NCBI GenBank assembly: GCA_020848745.1
Contig: JADLHM010000012.1
Coordinates: forward strand, 1-64,000
Source: Deltaproteobacteria bacterium
GTDB taxonomy: Bacteria; Desulfobacterota; Binatia; UTPRO1
Direction of reading: 5' to 3'
DNA: 64,000 nucleotides
Positions 8,103-16,721 of the stretch are shown piece by piece. The stretch's first letter is position 1, and each line of letters begins with the position of its first letter. A program made the translations under genes and the position numbers. The notes beneath the pieces are model-generated. The model saw nothing but the letters and a program-made list of their open reading frames with translations. It was not told the DNA's origin and did not search any database.

Positions 8103-9581
8103 TTAGACGAATCCCAGGTCGAAGTTCGCGCTCCGCCAATAGTGTGCCGGGTCGGAGAGGGCTTCGATGCTGTTGTCCAACGGCAGCAACCCTTGCACCG
8201 TTCCCTGCGGCAGGTTCACCCAGTGCTTCAAGACCGTGCCGTAGACGTCACGGAAGTCGGTCGACCGGAACGGATTCGCATCCTGCGTATATTCGGTGTT
8301 CCCCTCGTTATCGAGGGCGAGCTCGTTGATGTTGGGGTGGTTTCCGTACACGCCGCCATTCACCGAACCTCCGATCACGAACATCGGACCCTGCGAACCG
8401 TGATCGGTTCCGTTGTCGTTCTGGGGGATGCGGCGACTGAACTCGCTCCACACGAGCACACAGACCCGATTGATGACGCCCATCTGCGCCAGGTCGTCGT
8501 AGAAGACCTTCAGGGCGGCTCCGAGCTCGGCATGCAGACCGAAGTGCTGACCGTTCTGTTCCGCGCCCCCCTGATCGGAATGCGTGTCGTACCCGCCGTT
8601 GCTCACCTGGAAGAAGCGCGCGTTGACGTTCGTCACGCCCTGCTCGACGCCGTTGATGACGCGCGCCACCTCGCGAAGGTCACGCGCCAGGCTGCGGCCG
8701 ACGTCGGTATACAACTGTTCGAATGGCGCGCGCGCCGGGTCGTTATTGTAGAGGTCGCTGAGCGACTGATACGCCGCCGCGCTCTCGAGCGTCGCGTTGC
8801 CGGTGTTGCCGATGTAGATCGCCGACGGCTGCGCGCCGGCGATCCCAGAGAGGTTGAGCTGTCGGAACGCCCATGCCTTCTTGCCGATATCGAGGAGCGG
8901 GTCGCCGATGTCGCCGGGATAGTCGCCGTCGAACGGGAACTCGAACCCGTCGAGATCTCGCACGGCGAGTACGCTGGTCCCCGTCTGACGAAACTCGCCG
9001 ACGACGGAGTCACTGATGTTGACGGCCGGAATCTGACTCCCGTTGTACTGTGATGCCAGGTGGCGGCCCACCCACCCCGTACCCCCCAGAGACCCGAGCG
9101 CGAGACCGGCTTGCCAGATCGTGCGCGACTCGTCGTGGGAGAGACTGTACTCGGGGTAGCCGCAGCCCTGGATCACCGCGACCTTGCCGAGATCGTAGAG
9201 CGCCTTGAGCCCTCCCGCGCCCGCCCCGTTGTCGAAGAATCCCGCCGGAACGTCGAAGCCCGGATGGATGCCGAGCTGGGCGCCCGTCCCGGGGTCGGTG
9301 CCGATCAAACTGCCGGTGAGCTCGGCGGGCGTGATGTTGATGTTGCCGCGGGCGTCGTTGTAGTCGTCGCGCAGCGTCCCACTCCCGTTGGCCGCAGGAA
9401 TCACGGTATTGAGACCGTCGTTGCCACCGTCGAGAAAGATCACCACAAAATAGCGATTGTTGTCTTCGAGCGCCGCGAACGCGTCCCGCACCCATCCGTT
9501 GCCGAGAAGCCGCGGAACGAACAGACTCCCTGCCGTGGCGAGACCGGTCCGCTTGATGAACTGTCGTCGTGTAATGGCCAT
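8103..9581 (-). CDS. DUF1501 protein with Tat signal
   Basis: The start at 9581 is fixed by a GGGAGGAG about 8 bases upstream and by the signal that follows. MAITRRQFIKRTGLATAG is a twin-arginine leader. The body carries DUF1501 landmarks: LDGGNDGLNTVIP, the GYPEYSLSHDESRTIW segment, a YDTHSDQ motif and LVWSEFSRR near the C-terminus. DUF1501 proteins belong to the alkaline phosphatase/sulfatase-like superfamily and are exported folded; their substrate is not established. The DUF1800 gene lies immediately upstream on the same strand, 19 bp away. That pairing is recurrent in Planctomycetes, Myxobacteria and related groups. Confidence 0.88.
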   Translation of the reverse strand: MAITRRQFIKRTGLATAGSLFVPRLLGNGWVRDAFAALEDNNRYFVVIFLDGGNDGLNTVIPAANGSGTLRDDYNDARGNINITPAELTGSLIGTDPGTGAQLGIHPGFDVPAGFFDNGAGAGGLKALYDLGKVAVIQGCGYPEYSLSHDESRTIWQAGLALGSLGGTGWVGRHLASQYNGSQIPAVNISDSVVGEFRQTGTSVLAVRDLDGFEFPFDGDYPGDIGDPLLDIGKKAWAFRQLNLSGIAGAQPSAIYIGNTGNATLESAAAYQSLSDLYNNDPARAPFEQLYTDVGRSLARDLREVARVINGVEQGVTNVNARFFQVSNGGYDTHSDQGGAEQNGQHFGLHAELGAALKVFYDDLAQMGVINRVCVLVWSEFSRRIPQNDNGTDHGSQGPMFVIGGSVNGGVYGNHPNINELALDNEGNTEYTQDANPFRSTDFRDVYGTVLKHWVNLPQGTVQGLLPLDNSIEALSDPAHYWRSANFDLGFV

Positions 9582-9600
9582 GGATCGTCTCCTCCCGCCG

Positions 9601-11091
9601 CTATTGCAGCTGGAACGCAGGCGTTTGCATGAGCAAGGCAAAGAGCCCGTGCAGCTTGCTGTTCCGCGTCTCGTAGTCGTTCAGGTCGAGGGCCGGGTTC
9701 ACCCCATCGTCGGTGAGGTAGGTTATCAACGTCGCCTCCTCGGCCGCGGTGAGGTCGCCGGTGATTCCCAGAACATCCGTGGCGGCGGTCAGGATGTCGT
9801 TCGGATCGCTGAGATCCAGGTCCATGAGCTTGTCGGGACGGAAGCTCGTGCCACCGCCGCCCCGCGCTGAGGTCAGGTCCCGGGCAAAACCGTAGCGCGC
9901 CAGCATGGTCGAGCTGCTGACCCACCCCGTCTCCCAGTCCCAACCGAATACGCTCGGCGGGTCGAACAGCACCTGCCCCATGTTCGACAACTGATCCAGC
10001 ACGCGATTGTAGCTACCGCCGTCGACGTACTGCTCCTTCCCTTTCAGCTTCATCTTCAAGAGGCGCAGCGACGTCACCACGTAGTCGATCGGCCAGCGGA
10101 CGGATTTCGGTGTCGCGGCGCCGACCGGCGGAACCGCGGTGAGATAGAAGTCGTCGTGCACGAAGATCTCGTGCAACAGGGCGGCCACGTCGAAGCTCGT
10201 GTCGAAGCCCGATGCCGTCACGACCGCGTCGATGTACGGCTGATCCGGGCTCGGGTGCGCAAAGTACTCGATCAGCCGCCGCGCAATGCGCCGCGCGACC
10301 GTGTTCTTACCCTGACTGTCCTTGTGCTCCAGGATGATGTCGACGACCGTGTCGATCTCCGCTTCGCCTTCCCCGCTCGCGGCGAAATCGCGCCCACCGC
10401 CACCGAACCCGCCGGTGTGCTCGAAGATCCGCTTGTTGCCCGCGGGCGACGGCGCGCCGATCGGCAACCCGCGATCCGGCCACTCGTCACTGAAGTCATG
10501 CTCGTAGTCTCTGAGATATGCTTCCTTGTCGTAGTCCCACCCCGTGAACGCGCGCGCGATCTGCGCGACGTCCTCCTGCAGGTAGTTGTCCGCTCCGGCC
10601 GAGTCCTTCACTCCGAGGGTGAAGAGCTCCATCAACTCGCGCGCGTAGTTCTCGTTCGGAATCTCCTCGTAATTCCTGACCGTATCGAGGAACTCCATCA
10701 TGGCCGGGTCCTTGTTGACGGCCTTCACCAGGGTTCTGAAGTTTCCCTTGCAGTTCAGGCGGAACAATCGATTCTGCGACGCCATGCGCTTCGTCTCGAA
10801 AACCTTGGAGATGCCCGTCGCGAAGTGATCGTGCCAGAACAGCACGAGCTTCTCCTGCAGCGGGCTCTTCACTTTGAGCATGTACTTGATCCATTTGTCA
10901 TGGAGGTCGGCGTGCTCCCTCCCTCCAGGCTTGAACCCCGAAGGTTTGAAGCCGAGGAGCGCCGTGACCGCGGCGCCGCGCGTCGGATGGGCGTCCAGGA
11001 AGGACTGTGCTCCCGCCTGCGACGTGCCGAAGCCCGTGCGCCGCAGCAGATGCCGTGCGTGCGCCAGCGTGAGAGGTGTGCCGTCTGCCAT
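9601..11091 (-). CDS. DUF1800 family protein
   Basis: A 496-residue protein preceded by AAGGAGAT, which supports the ATG at 11091. It has the DUF1800 signature: HLLRRTGFGTS at the N-terminus, LVLFWHDHFATG, PNENYARELMELFTLG and AFTGWDY. The family's function is unknown. It nearly always sits next to a DUF1501 gene, as here, and the two are thought to act together at or beyond the cytoplasmic membrane. No signal peptide is visible, unlike some homologues that carry one. It lies in the middle of a three-gene run with the cytochrome-like protein upstream (38 bp gap) and DUF1501 downstream. Confidence 0.88.
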   Translation of the reverse strand: MADGTPLTLAHARHLLRRTGFGTSQAGAQSFLDAHPTRGAAVTALLGFKPSGFKPGGREHADLHDKWIKYMLKVKSPLQEKLVLFWHDHFATGISKVFETKRMASQNRLFRLNCKGNFRTLVKAVNKDPAMMEFLDTVRNYEEIPNENYARELMELFTLGVKDSAGADNYLQEDVAQIARAFTGWDYDKEAYLRDYEHDFSDEWPDRGLPIGAPSPAGNKRIFEHTGGFGGGGRDFAASGEGEAEIDTVVDIILEHKDSQGKNTVARRIARRLIEYFAHPSPDQPYIDAVVTASGFDTSFDVAALLHEIFVHDDFYLTAVPPVGAATPKSVRWPIDYVVTSLRLLKMKLKGKEQYVDGGSYNRVLDQLSNMGQVLFDPPSVFGWDWETGWVSSSTMLARYGFARDLTSARGGGGTSFRPDKLMDLDLSDPNDILTAATDVLGITGDLTAAEEATLITYLTDDGVNPALDLNDYETRNSKLHGLFALLMQTPAFQLQ

Positions 11092-11129
11092 CGTCTCGAT
11101 CTCCTTTTCGACTCAGCTCATCGGTCGAG

Positions 11130-12134
11130 TCAGTCCGTTCCCGCGACCCACCCGGTCTCGGGAGCGCCCGCCTGGATCCACAACGTGATGACGTTGATCA
11201 GCGTCGCGTCGAGCTTCGGGCGGTCCTTCGGCATGCGATCGCCGAATCCCGGACCCGGAAAGTCGCCGTTCAGCTTGTACAGGATGTAGCTCGTCGCAGG
11301 ATCACCGGTATTGGCGTCGACTTGCGTGATCCGCTTCCAGCCGAGTGCGTCGGCGTCCGCGTTCGTCGGGGTCCGATTGATCAGGTTTCCCGGAAAGGCG
11401 CTTGCCTCGAGGAGCAGGTTCCCGGCGCTGGAGAACGAGTTCGAGTCGTGACAGCCGCTCACCGCGCAGCTCTGGTTGAAGACCTGCCGTTGCACGCGAT
11501 CGTAGGTGCCGGCGAAGAGCACACCGGGGTCGCAGCCGCCGACGGGCGGGTCGCACACCAGGTCGATCTTGTCCTTGTCGACGAGTATCGTCCCCATGCC
11601 CGCGGCGGGGGTCGACTCGGTCACTACCCGGATCTGCTTCTTGCCGCGCTTGCACTTGTCGCCCTTCAACGGACCCTTGATCGGCACGAAGAAGTTGGTC
11701 GCTGTCGTGCAGGCATCGCCGGCGTTGTTGGGATACGGCGCGATGTCGCTGTCGATGCGGGTTTGCAGCGCCTGGAACTCGGGGTCGAACTTGGGAGTGC
11801 CGTCGTCCACCGCGTGCTCGACGGTGACGAGGCGTACACCGTTCAGCGAGCAGGCGGTCGGGTTGAACGAGCTGTTGACGCATACCGAGACCTGGAAGTT
11901 GCAGAGGCCGTTCACGGTCCCATCGAGGTCGCAGGGCTCGCCGTCGGCGCAGCGGATGCTGCGCGGCTTGGTCGCCGGCGTGTTCACGGCGGCGTCGAAC
12001 GCGGCGAGACAGTCGACCCGGCTGCTACCGCCGCCACCGACGACGATCGCGTGGGCCGAAACCCCTTCGAGATCCATGGCCGCGCAGACGACCAGCGCCA
12101 TTGCGAGCACTCGAGGGGACATGTGGACCGACAT
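11130..12134 (-). CDS. Secreted protein with C-terminal cytochrome-c-like domain (CX4CH)
   Basis: TAGGAGGTG 5 bases before the ATG at 12134 fixes the start and gives a 334-residue protein. A signal peptide ends near GVSAHA. The N-terminal 200 residues contain many Cys and no known family. The C-terminal ~110 residues follow the pattern of c-type-like domains common in deltaproteobacteria and Planctomycetes: FNQSCAVSGCHDS, then TSYILYKLNG, GDRMPKDRPKL and ITLWIQAGAP. The heme motif is CX4CH rather than CX2CH, and the Met of DRMP would be the distal ligand. It is first in the run with DUF1800 and DUF1501, so the three may form an exported assembly. Heme binding is unproven. Confidence 0.7.
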   Translation of the reverse strand: MSVHMSPRVLAMALVVCAAMDLEGVSAHAIVVGGGGSSRVDCLAAFDAAVNTPATKPRSIRCADGEPCDLDGTVNGLCNFQVSVCVNSSFNPTACSLNGVRLVTVEHAVDDGTPKFDPEFQALQTRIDSDIAPYPNNAGDACTTATNFFVPIKGPLKGDKCKRGKKQIRVVTESTPAAGMGTILVDKDKIDLVCDPPVGGCDPGVLFAGTYDRVQRQVFNQSCAVSGCHDSNSFSSAGNLLLEASAFPGNLINRTPTNADADALGWKRITQVDANTGDPATSYILYKLNGDFPGPGFGDRMPKDRPKLDATLINVITLWIQAGAPETGWVAGTD

Positions 12135-12318
12135 GGAACACCTCCTACCGCGCGACACACCCCGCTTCCGGGAACCAACGAGACGGAACGGCACCGGCTC
12201 ACGGCACTGTGAGGGGTCGCGCGGAAGCTATCACGGCGGGCCAGTCGTCAGTCAAGGAGAACCACCACGGTCCGTCTCACGAGTTGACCCCTCGCCACAC
12301 CTCGCCTAGCTCTACGCG

Positions 12319-13497
12319 ATGCCGTCGAAGGGCGAGATCGCGATCGCGGGGCTCGGCCAGACTCGGCAGGGCAAGGTCTACGGCCGCAGCCACATGGGCC
12401 TCGCCGTCGAGGCGGTCGAGCTCGCGCTCGCGGACGCCGGCCTCGCGCGCGCCGACCTCGACGGCCTGCTGCTCAACCCGGGCATCGCCTGGGGCAACGC
12501 GGCGATGGGATCGTTCATGCTGCAGCAAGCGCTCGGTCTGCGCGACCTGAAGCTGCAAAGCACCATGAACCTCGGGGGTGCGACGGCGGGCGCCATGATC
12601 CAGCACGCCGCCCTCGCGATCGCGGCGGGCCTGTGCACGACGGTCGCGTGTGTCTTCTCGGATCGGCCCCTGAAAGCCCCGCAGGAACAGCACGCGCGCG
12701 CGGGGAAGCGCGAGGGTTCGGCGGCCTCCTACGCCTTCGCCCGCGGGCTCGACGCGGTGTACGGCCAGTTCGGCATCAACGCCATGTACGCGCTGGTCGC
12801 CCGCCGCCACATGCACGTCTACGGCACGACCCAGGACCACCTCGGCGCGGTCGCGGTCGCGCAGCGGCGCTGGGCGAACCGCAATCCGGCGGCACAGCTC
12901 CACGCCGTGCCCCTGACCCTCGCGGACTACCACGCATCGCGTTGGATCGTGGAGCCGTTCCACATCCTCGATTGTTGCCTGGTATCGAACGGCGGTGTCG
13001 CCGTCATCGTGACGTCCGCCGAGCGCGCGCGCTCGCTCCGGAAGCCGCCCGTCTACGTGTGGGGCATGGGCCAGGGTCATCCCGGCGGCGACCCCTCCGA
13101 AACCCTCGTGTCGGGCGCGCCGCTCGCGCGCACGACGGCATTCGCCATGGCGGGGATCGACGCACGCGATGTCCGGATCGCCGAGCTCTACGACTGCTAT
13201 ACGTTCACGGTGCTCGTGACGCTCGAGGACTACGGCTTCTGCGCGAAGGGCGAAGCAGGTGATTTCGTGGCCGCGGGCCATACCGCCCCGGGCGGGAGCC
13301 TGCCGGTGAACACCGGCGGCGGCCAGCTCTCCTCGGCCTACATGTGGGGCATGACGCCGCTCGCCGAGGGCATCGTCCAGGCGCGCGGCGAAGCCGGCGA
13401 TCGTCAGGTCCCGCGTCACGACGTCGTGCTGGTGAGCGGCAACGGCGGCCTCCTCTCGACGCACACGACGCTCGTCCTGAGCCCGCTCCCGTCATGA
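12319..13497 (+). CDS. Thiolase-fold protein (SCP-x/lipid-transfer thiolase type)
   Basis: A 392-residue protein starting IAIAGLGQTRQGKVYGRSH, typical of the non-canonical thiolases related to sterol carrier protein x. It keeps the hinge region (MNLGGATAGAMIQHAALAI), the YDCYTFTVLVTLEDYGFC region and the C-terminal PVNTGGGQLSSAYMWG. The usual catalytic Cys position is occupied by the LGGAT stretch, so classical condensation or thiolysis by that Cys is doubtful. Such proteins work with a small zinc-ribbon/OB partner in side-chain cleavage of steroids or aldol reactions of acyl-CoA. That partner is encoded next, with the stop and start overlapping by 4 bases. Confidence 0.8.
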   Translation: MPSKGEIAIAGLGQTRQGKVYGRSHMGLAVEAVELALADAGLARADLDGLLLNPGIAWGNAAMGSFMLQQALGLRDLKLQSTMNLGGATAGAMIQHAALAIAAGLCTTVACVFSDRPLKAPQEQHARAGKREGSAASYAFARGLDAVYGQFGINAMYALVARRHMHVYGTTQDHLGAVAVAQRRWANRNPAAQLHAVPLTLADYHASRWIVEPFHILDCCLVSNGGVAVIVTSAERARSLRKPPVYVWGMGQGHPGGDPSETLVSGAPLARTTAFAMAGIDARDVRIAELYDCYTFTVLVTLEDYGFCAKGEAGDFVAAGHTAPGGSLPVNTGGGQLSSAYMWGMTPLAEGIVQARGEAGDRQVPRHDVVLVSGNGGLLSTHTTLVLSPLPS

Positions 13498-13913
13498 GCG
13501 CCGGTCCCACGATCCCGCGACCCCTGCCCGAGCACGAGGGCGACCTCGCCCCGTTCCTCGCGGCGGCCAGGGAGCATCGCCTGGTGGTGCAGCGCTGCGA
13601 CGGGTGCGGCATGCTGCGGTTCCCGCCTCGCGAGCTCTGTAGCGGCTGTCTCTCGACGGCGGCGTCGTGGAGGGAGGTCTCCGGGCGCGGCGAGATCTTC
13701 AGCTTCAACGTGATGCACCAGGTCTATCATCCGGCCTTCGCGCGCGAGGTGCCCTACGCGGTGGTCGTCATAAAGCTCGCGGAGGGTCCGAAGATCACCT
13801 CCAACCTCGTCAACTACCCCGTCGACCGGATCCGCATCGGCATGCCGGTCGAGGTGGTGTTCGAGGACGTCTCCGCGGACGTGACGCTCCCGAAGTTCCG
13901 CGGCCGCGCCTGA
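13494..13913 (+). CDS. Zinc-ribbon/OB-fold protein (DUF35/ChsH2-like)
   Basis: A 139-residue protein whose ATG overlaps the thiolase stop in an ATGA, which implies translational coupling. A rubredoxin-like zinc ribbon, CDGCGMLRFPPRELCSGC, is followed by an OB-fold with FSFNVMHQVYHPAF and a C-terminal VVFEDVSADVTLPKF. This is the DUF35_N plus DUF35 architecture. Family members form complexes with thiolase-like or MaoC-like proteins and help bind acyl-CoA substrates. The frame remains open upstream of 13494, inside the thiolase gene, but the overlap start is the natural one. Confidence 0.85.
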   Translation: MSAGPTIPRPLPEHEGDLAPFLAAAREHRLVVQRCDGCGMLRFPPRELCSGCLSTAASWREVSGRGEIFSFNVMHQVYHPAFAREVPYAVVVIKLAEGPKITSNLVNYPVDRIRIGMPVEVVFEDVSADVTLPKFRGRA

Positions 13914-13950
13914 ACGACGCGCCCGCTCCGCCGCGGAAGCGCCAGGGTCG

Positions 13951-14316
13951 TCAGTTCCCCCCGTACTCGTCGCTCGCCGTCGCCACGTAGTGCTCGAGCA
14001 TGCGCTGCTCGGCGGCGCGATAGGCGAGAAGCCGCATCATCTCCTGCGCCTGGGGTACGAGCGGCACGGTGGCGAGGAGCCCGACGACATCGGCCGGCGA
14101 GAGCTTCTCGATCGCCTCTTCCATGCCGACGATCGCCTCCTCGGGAAGCTCACGGATCTCGAGCGCCTTCAGCGCTTCGAGCAGCATGGAGAACCGTTCC
14201 TCGAAGCGCCGCCGAGCCTGGTCCTTGTCGGCGTTGGTACACGTCACGGAGAGCTTCTTCGCCGCCTTGTCGAAGAGGCGATCGAAGGCGCGGAGCAGGG
14301 CGTCGCGTCCGGTCAT
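13951..14316 (-). CDS. Hypothetical helical protein, 121 aa
   Basis: A soluble, charged protein predicted almost entirely alpha-helical (MLLEALKALEIRELPEEAIVGMEEAIEKL). It has no signal peptide, no metal motif and one internal Cys. I do not recognise the family. It sits directly downstream of a lipoprotein gene on the same strand with an 11 bp gap, so the two are probably co-transcribed. Confidence 0.6.
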   Translation of the reverse strand: MTGRDALLRAFDRLFDKAAKKLSVTCTNADKDQARRRFEERFSMLLEALKALEIRELPEEAIVGMEEAIEKLSPADVVGLLATVPLVPQAQEMMRLLAYRAAEQRMLEHYVATASDEYGGN

Positions 14317-14327
14317 GGTCGTCTCGG

Positions 14328-15203
14328 TCAGAACTCGACCAGGAACCCCTCGCTCTCACCGCTCTCGACGTCGACGAGCGTGGCGCGGGCGCGGGCGTAG
14401 CTGCCGGTCGGGAAGTAGACGAAGCCCTCCGCGTGATCCCCGGGCGCGAGCGTCCCGCTCGGCAAACCGCGTTTGCGCAGCGTCTCTTCGATGGCGCCCG
14501 CGGACGGACCCGCGATCCCGGGGTCGAGGTCGGCGGCGGCGGCGCGCGCGATCTTCTGCGCGGCCTCGCGAACGTCCACCTGGCGGACCTTCTCGGTACC
14601 GCCGCGCGGACGGAGCTCGATCGCCGCGGGGTCGAGCGTGTAGGTGATCTTGCTGCCGTTCTGCACCGTGACCTTCACCGCGAGCACGCCGCCCGCCGCG
14701 AGGTCCTCGCCGAAGTCGAGCTTCGTCTCGAGCGCGAGCTGCGGCTGGATCTTGAACTTCACGCCGCCCTCGGCGGTGCCGCCCGACTGCTCGTCGGCGT
14801 AGGCAACGTCGCTCGCCGCATGATCCGCGATCCCCGTGAAGGCGAGGTAGAAACCGCGGGTGAAGGTGAGGTCCTGACTCAAGAGCTGATCCTGCTCGGC
14901 CTCGAGCCGAACCTCGGTCGGCTCGCAGGTGATGTGCACCACCCCGTCGGCGCCCGAGGGCCGCCCGGACTCGCGCTCGGTCTTGTTGCCGCGCAGCACG
15001 CCGGTTCTCCCGAGCGCGGCGGGCTCGAAGGTCGTCACGGTGTAGCCGAGCGTCTTCATGCTCTGGAACGCGTAGCGGTTGGCCTGATCGCACGTAAGGT
15101 TGCTCCGTTGCACGGCATACTGCGAGTGCATCGGGGTGCAGGCGGCCGCCGTCGTCAGCGACGCCGCCACGGCGGCGACCAGAGCCCAGCGCATGGTCGG
15201 CAT
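14328..15203 (-). CDS. Predicted lipoprotein, 291 aa
   Basis: The N-terminus MRWALVAAVAASLTTAAAC is a lipoprotein signal with Cys22 as the likely lipidated residue, so the product is membrane-anchored. After it come CDQANRYAFQSMKTLGY and a Gly/Ala-rich body without a recognised domain. The start may be at 15203 or at the second ATG at 15194; neither has a good Shine-Dalgarno sequence. The gene precedes the 121-residue hypothetical. The segment EAAQKIARAAAADLDPGIAG and the closing GFVYFPTGSYARARATLVD suggest a beta-sandwich-like C-terminal region, but this is only an impression. Confidence 0.65.
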   Translation of the reverse strand: MPTMRWALVAAVAASLTTAAACTPMHSQYAVQRSNLTCDQANRYAFQSMKTLGYTVTTFEPAALGRTGVLRGNKTERESGRPSGADGVVHITCEPTEVRLEAEQDQLLSQDLTFTRGFYLAFTGIADHAASDVAYADEQSGGTAEGGVKFKIQPQLALETKLDFGEDLAAGGVLAVKVTVQNGSKITYTLDPAAIELRPRGGTEKVRQVDVREAAQKIARAAAADLDPGIAGPSAGAIEETLRKRGLPSGTLAPGDHAEGFVYFPTGSYARARATLVDVESGESEGFLVEF

Positions 15204-15313
15204 CTACGAGCCCGCGTCACCGCAAGTCAACCGGACGCGGTTGTCTGGCGGAAGAGCGGCCGTTATGGTCCGGCCGCGTGCGCGCGAGCGGCTCCCGCGA
15301 TCACCGTCACGGC

Positions 15314-16195
15314 GTGAAGCGCCTCGTCCCGTGGATCGTCACGGCCGTCATCTTCGCGCTGATCTTCCGCCGCGTCCCGATCGCGCGGGTCGTCGACGCG
15401 CTCCGGAGCGTCGACGTGCTCGCCTACCTGGCGATCATGCTGCCGTACTCGATCGTGTATCTGCTCATCGACACGTTCTGCCTGACGCGCGTGATCAACT
15501 GGTTCAACACGACGATCGCCTACCGTGACGTGCTGCCGATCCGCGCCACGACCTATCTCCTGACGCTCCTCAACTCGCCGCTCGGCCAGGGCAGCATCGC
15601 GCTCTACTTGAACCGCCGCGATGGCATCCCATTGCTCGAGGTCGCGAGCTCCGTGCTCTTCATGATGTTCGTCGAGCTCTACCAGCTCGTTTTCTTCTCG
15701 AGCCTCGGCGCCGCAATCGCGCCCCGCCGGATCGATGGCCTCTGCTGGGTGTACGTCGCGCTCTACGTCTACTTCGGGGCGCACGTCGCGTTCTTCCGTC
15801 TCGCGGGCGACCGCCTCACGCAGGACAAGGCGGCCGGCATGCTGCGGAGCTTTCGCCTGGCGCACCTCCGCCACTACCTGCTGCTCGTCCTCTTCAAGGC
15901 ACCGAACTTCCTGATGGCGACGATCGTCTACTACTATGCACTCCAGTGCTTCGGCCTGCACCTGTCCTATCTCGAGCTGCTGGTGTTCCTGCCGGTGATC
16001 TTCCTGTCCGCGGCGCTGCCGATCGGGGTCGCGCACCTCGGCGCGCCGCAGTACTTCTGGCTGCACTTCTTCGGCGATCAGGCGCCGGAGGCAAGCCTTC
16101 TCGCCTTCAGTCTGACGGCCCATGTGACGTTCATGGTGATGAACGCGACGCTCGGGGTTCCCTTCTTGCCGCGAGCGACCCGCGAGCTGTCGTGA
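15314..16195 (+). CDS. Polytopic membrane protein, LPG-synthase-TM-like
   Basis: About eight transmembrane segments in 293 residues, starting KRLVPWIVTAVIFALIF. The layout (an N-terminal pair of helices, LLNSPLGQGSIALYLNRRDG, then ELLVFLPVIFLSAALPIGVAHLGAP) resembles divergent UPF0104/lysylphosphatidylglycerol synthase TM proteins such as the gene at 2215. A lipid or polyprenyl-phosphate role is inferred only from that resemblance. GTG at 15314 places the first helix at the N-terminus; an earlier GTG at 15278 would add 12 charged residues. Neither start has a clear ribosome site. The 3' end overlaps the opposite-strand phosphatidyltransferase by 65 bp. Confidence 0.6.
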   Translation: MKRLVPWIVTAVIFALIFRRVPIARVVDALRSVDVLAYLAIMLPYSIVYLLIDTFCLTRVINWFNTTIAYRDVLPIRATTYLLTLLNSPLGQGSIALYLNRRDGIPLLEVASSVLFMMFVELYQLVFFSSLGAAIAPRRIDGLCWVYVALYVYFGAHVAFFRLAGDRLTQDKAAGMLRSFRLAHLRHYLLLVLFKAPNFLMATIVYYYALQCFGLHLSYLELLVFLPVIFLSAALPIGVAHLGAPQYFWLHFFGDQAPEASLLAFSLTAHVTFMVMNATLGVPFLPRATRELS

Positions 16196-16721
16196 AGAGC
16201 CCGGTCGCCCGTTCGAGCACTGCCGCGCCGTTCACGGCGGCGACCGCGAACGCGGCCGCGTAGATCGCGGCGTCGACCGCCGCGTGGTCGAGCGCCACGG
16301 CGGCCGTCGCCGCGCCAACGATCACGTAGTTCAGCACGCCGCCGACCGCGCCCGAGCGGCTCCCGATGAGCTCGAGGGCCGCGACCGAGCCGGCCCGCCG
16401 CCACCCGTCGAGCACGTAGAGCGTGAAGGCCAGCATCGCGGCCCCCGGCAGGATCCACGGCACGCGCCACTCGGCGGCGAGCACGAGAAACGCGGGGAAG
16501 AGCAGCAGCGCGTCGGCCCCGTGGTCGAAGAGGCGACCGCGACGCGACGCCGTGTCCGCGGAGCGCGCGAGCGCGCCGTCGACGTAGTCGGTAGCCGCCG
16601 CGGCGACGTAGATGGCGAAGGGCATCCACCCGACGTCCGCGCGCGCTCGACCGAGCTCCCACGCGAGCACCGGCGCGAGGACCACCCGGAGCGCCGTGCA
16701 CACGTCGGCGGCGTGCCTCAC
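16131..16721 (-). CDS. CDP-alcohol phosphatidyltransferase family protein
   Basis: A 196-residue membrane protein with the complete family motif D-x2-D-G-x2-A-R-x8-G-x3-D-x3-D, seen here as DYVDGALARS followed by GRLFDHGAD. These residues bind the metal and CDP. The enzyme would transfer a phosphatidyl or related group from a CDP-lipid to an alcohol; the acceptor cannot be told from sequence. It starts with GTG, which overlaps the stop of the Smr gene by 4 bases, so the two are coupled. The last ~25 residues are Arg/Ser-rich and extend over the neighbour, so they may not be conserved. Confidence 0.8.
   Translation of the reverse strand: MRHAADVCTALRVVLAPVLAWELGRARADVGWMPFAIYVAAAATDYVDGALARSADTASRRGRLFDHGADALLLFPAFLVLAAEWRVPWILPGAAMLAFTLYVLDGWRRAGSVAALELIGSRSGAVGGVLNYVIVGAATAAVALDHAAVDAAIYAAAFAVAAVNGAAVLERATGLFTTARGSLAARREPRASRSSP

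Noticed and set aside
8142-9053. Long plus-strand frame antisense to the DUF1501 gene
   Set aside because: The opposite strand has an unambiguous Tat-signal DUF1501 protein with a good ribosome site; the plus-strand translation matches nothing.
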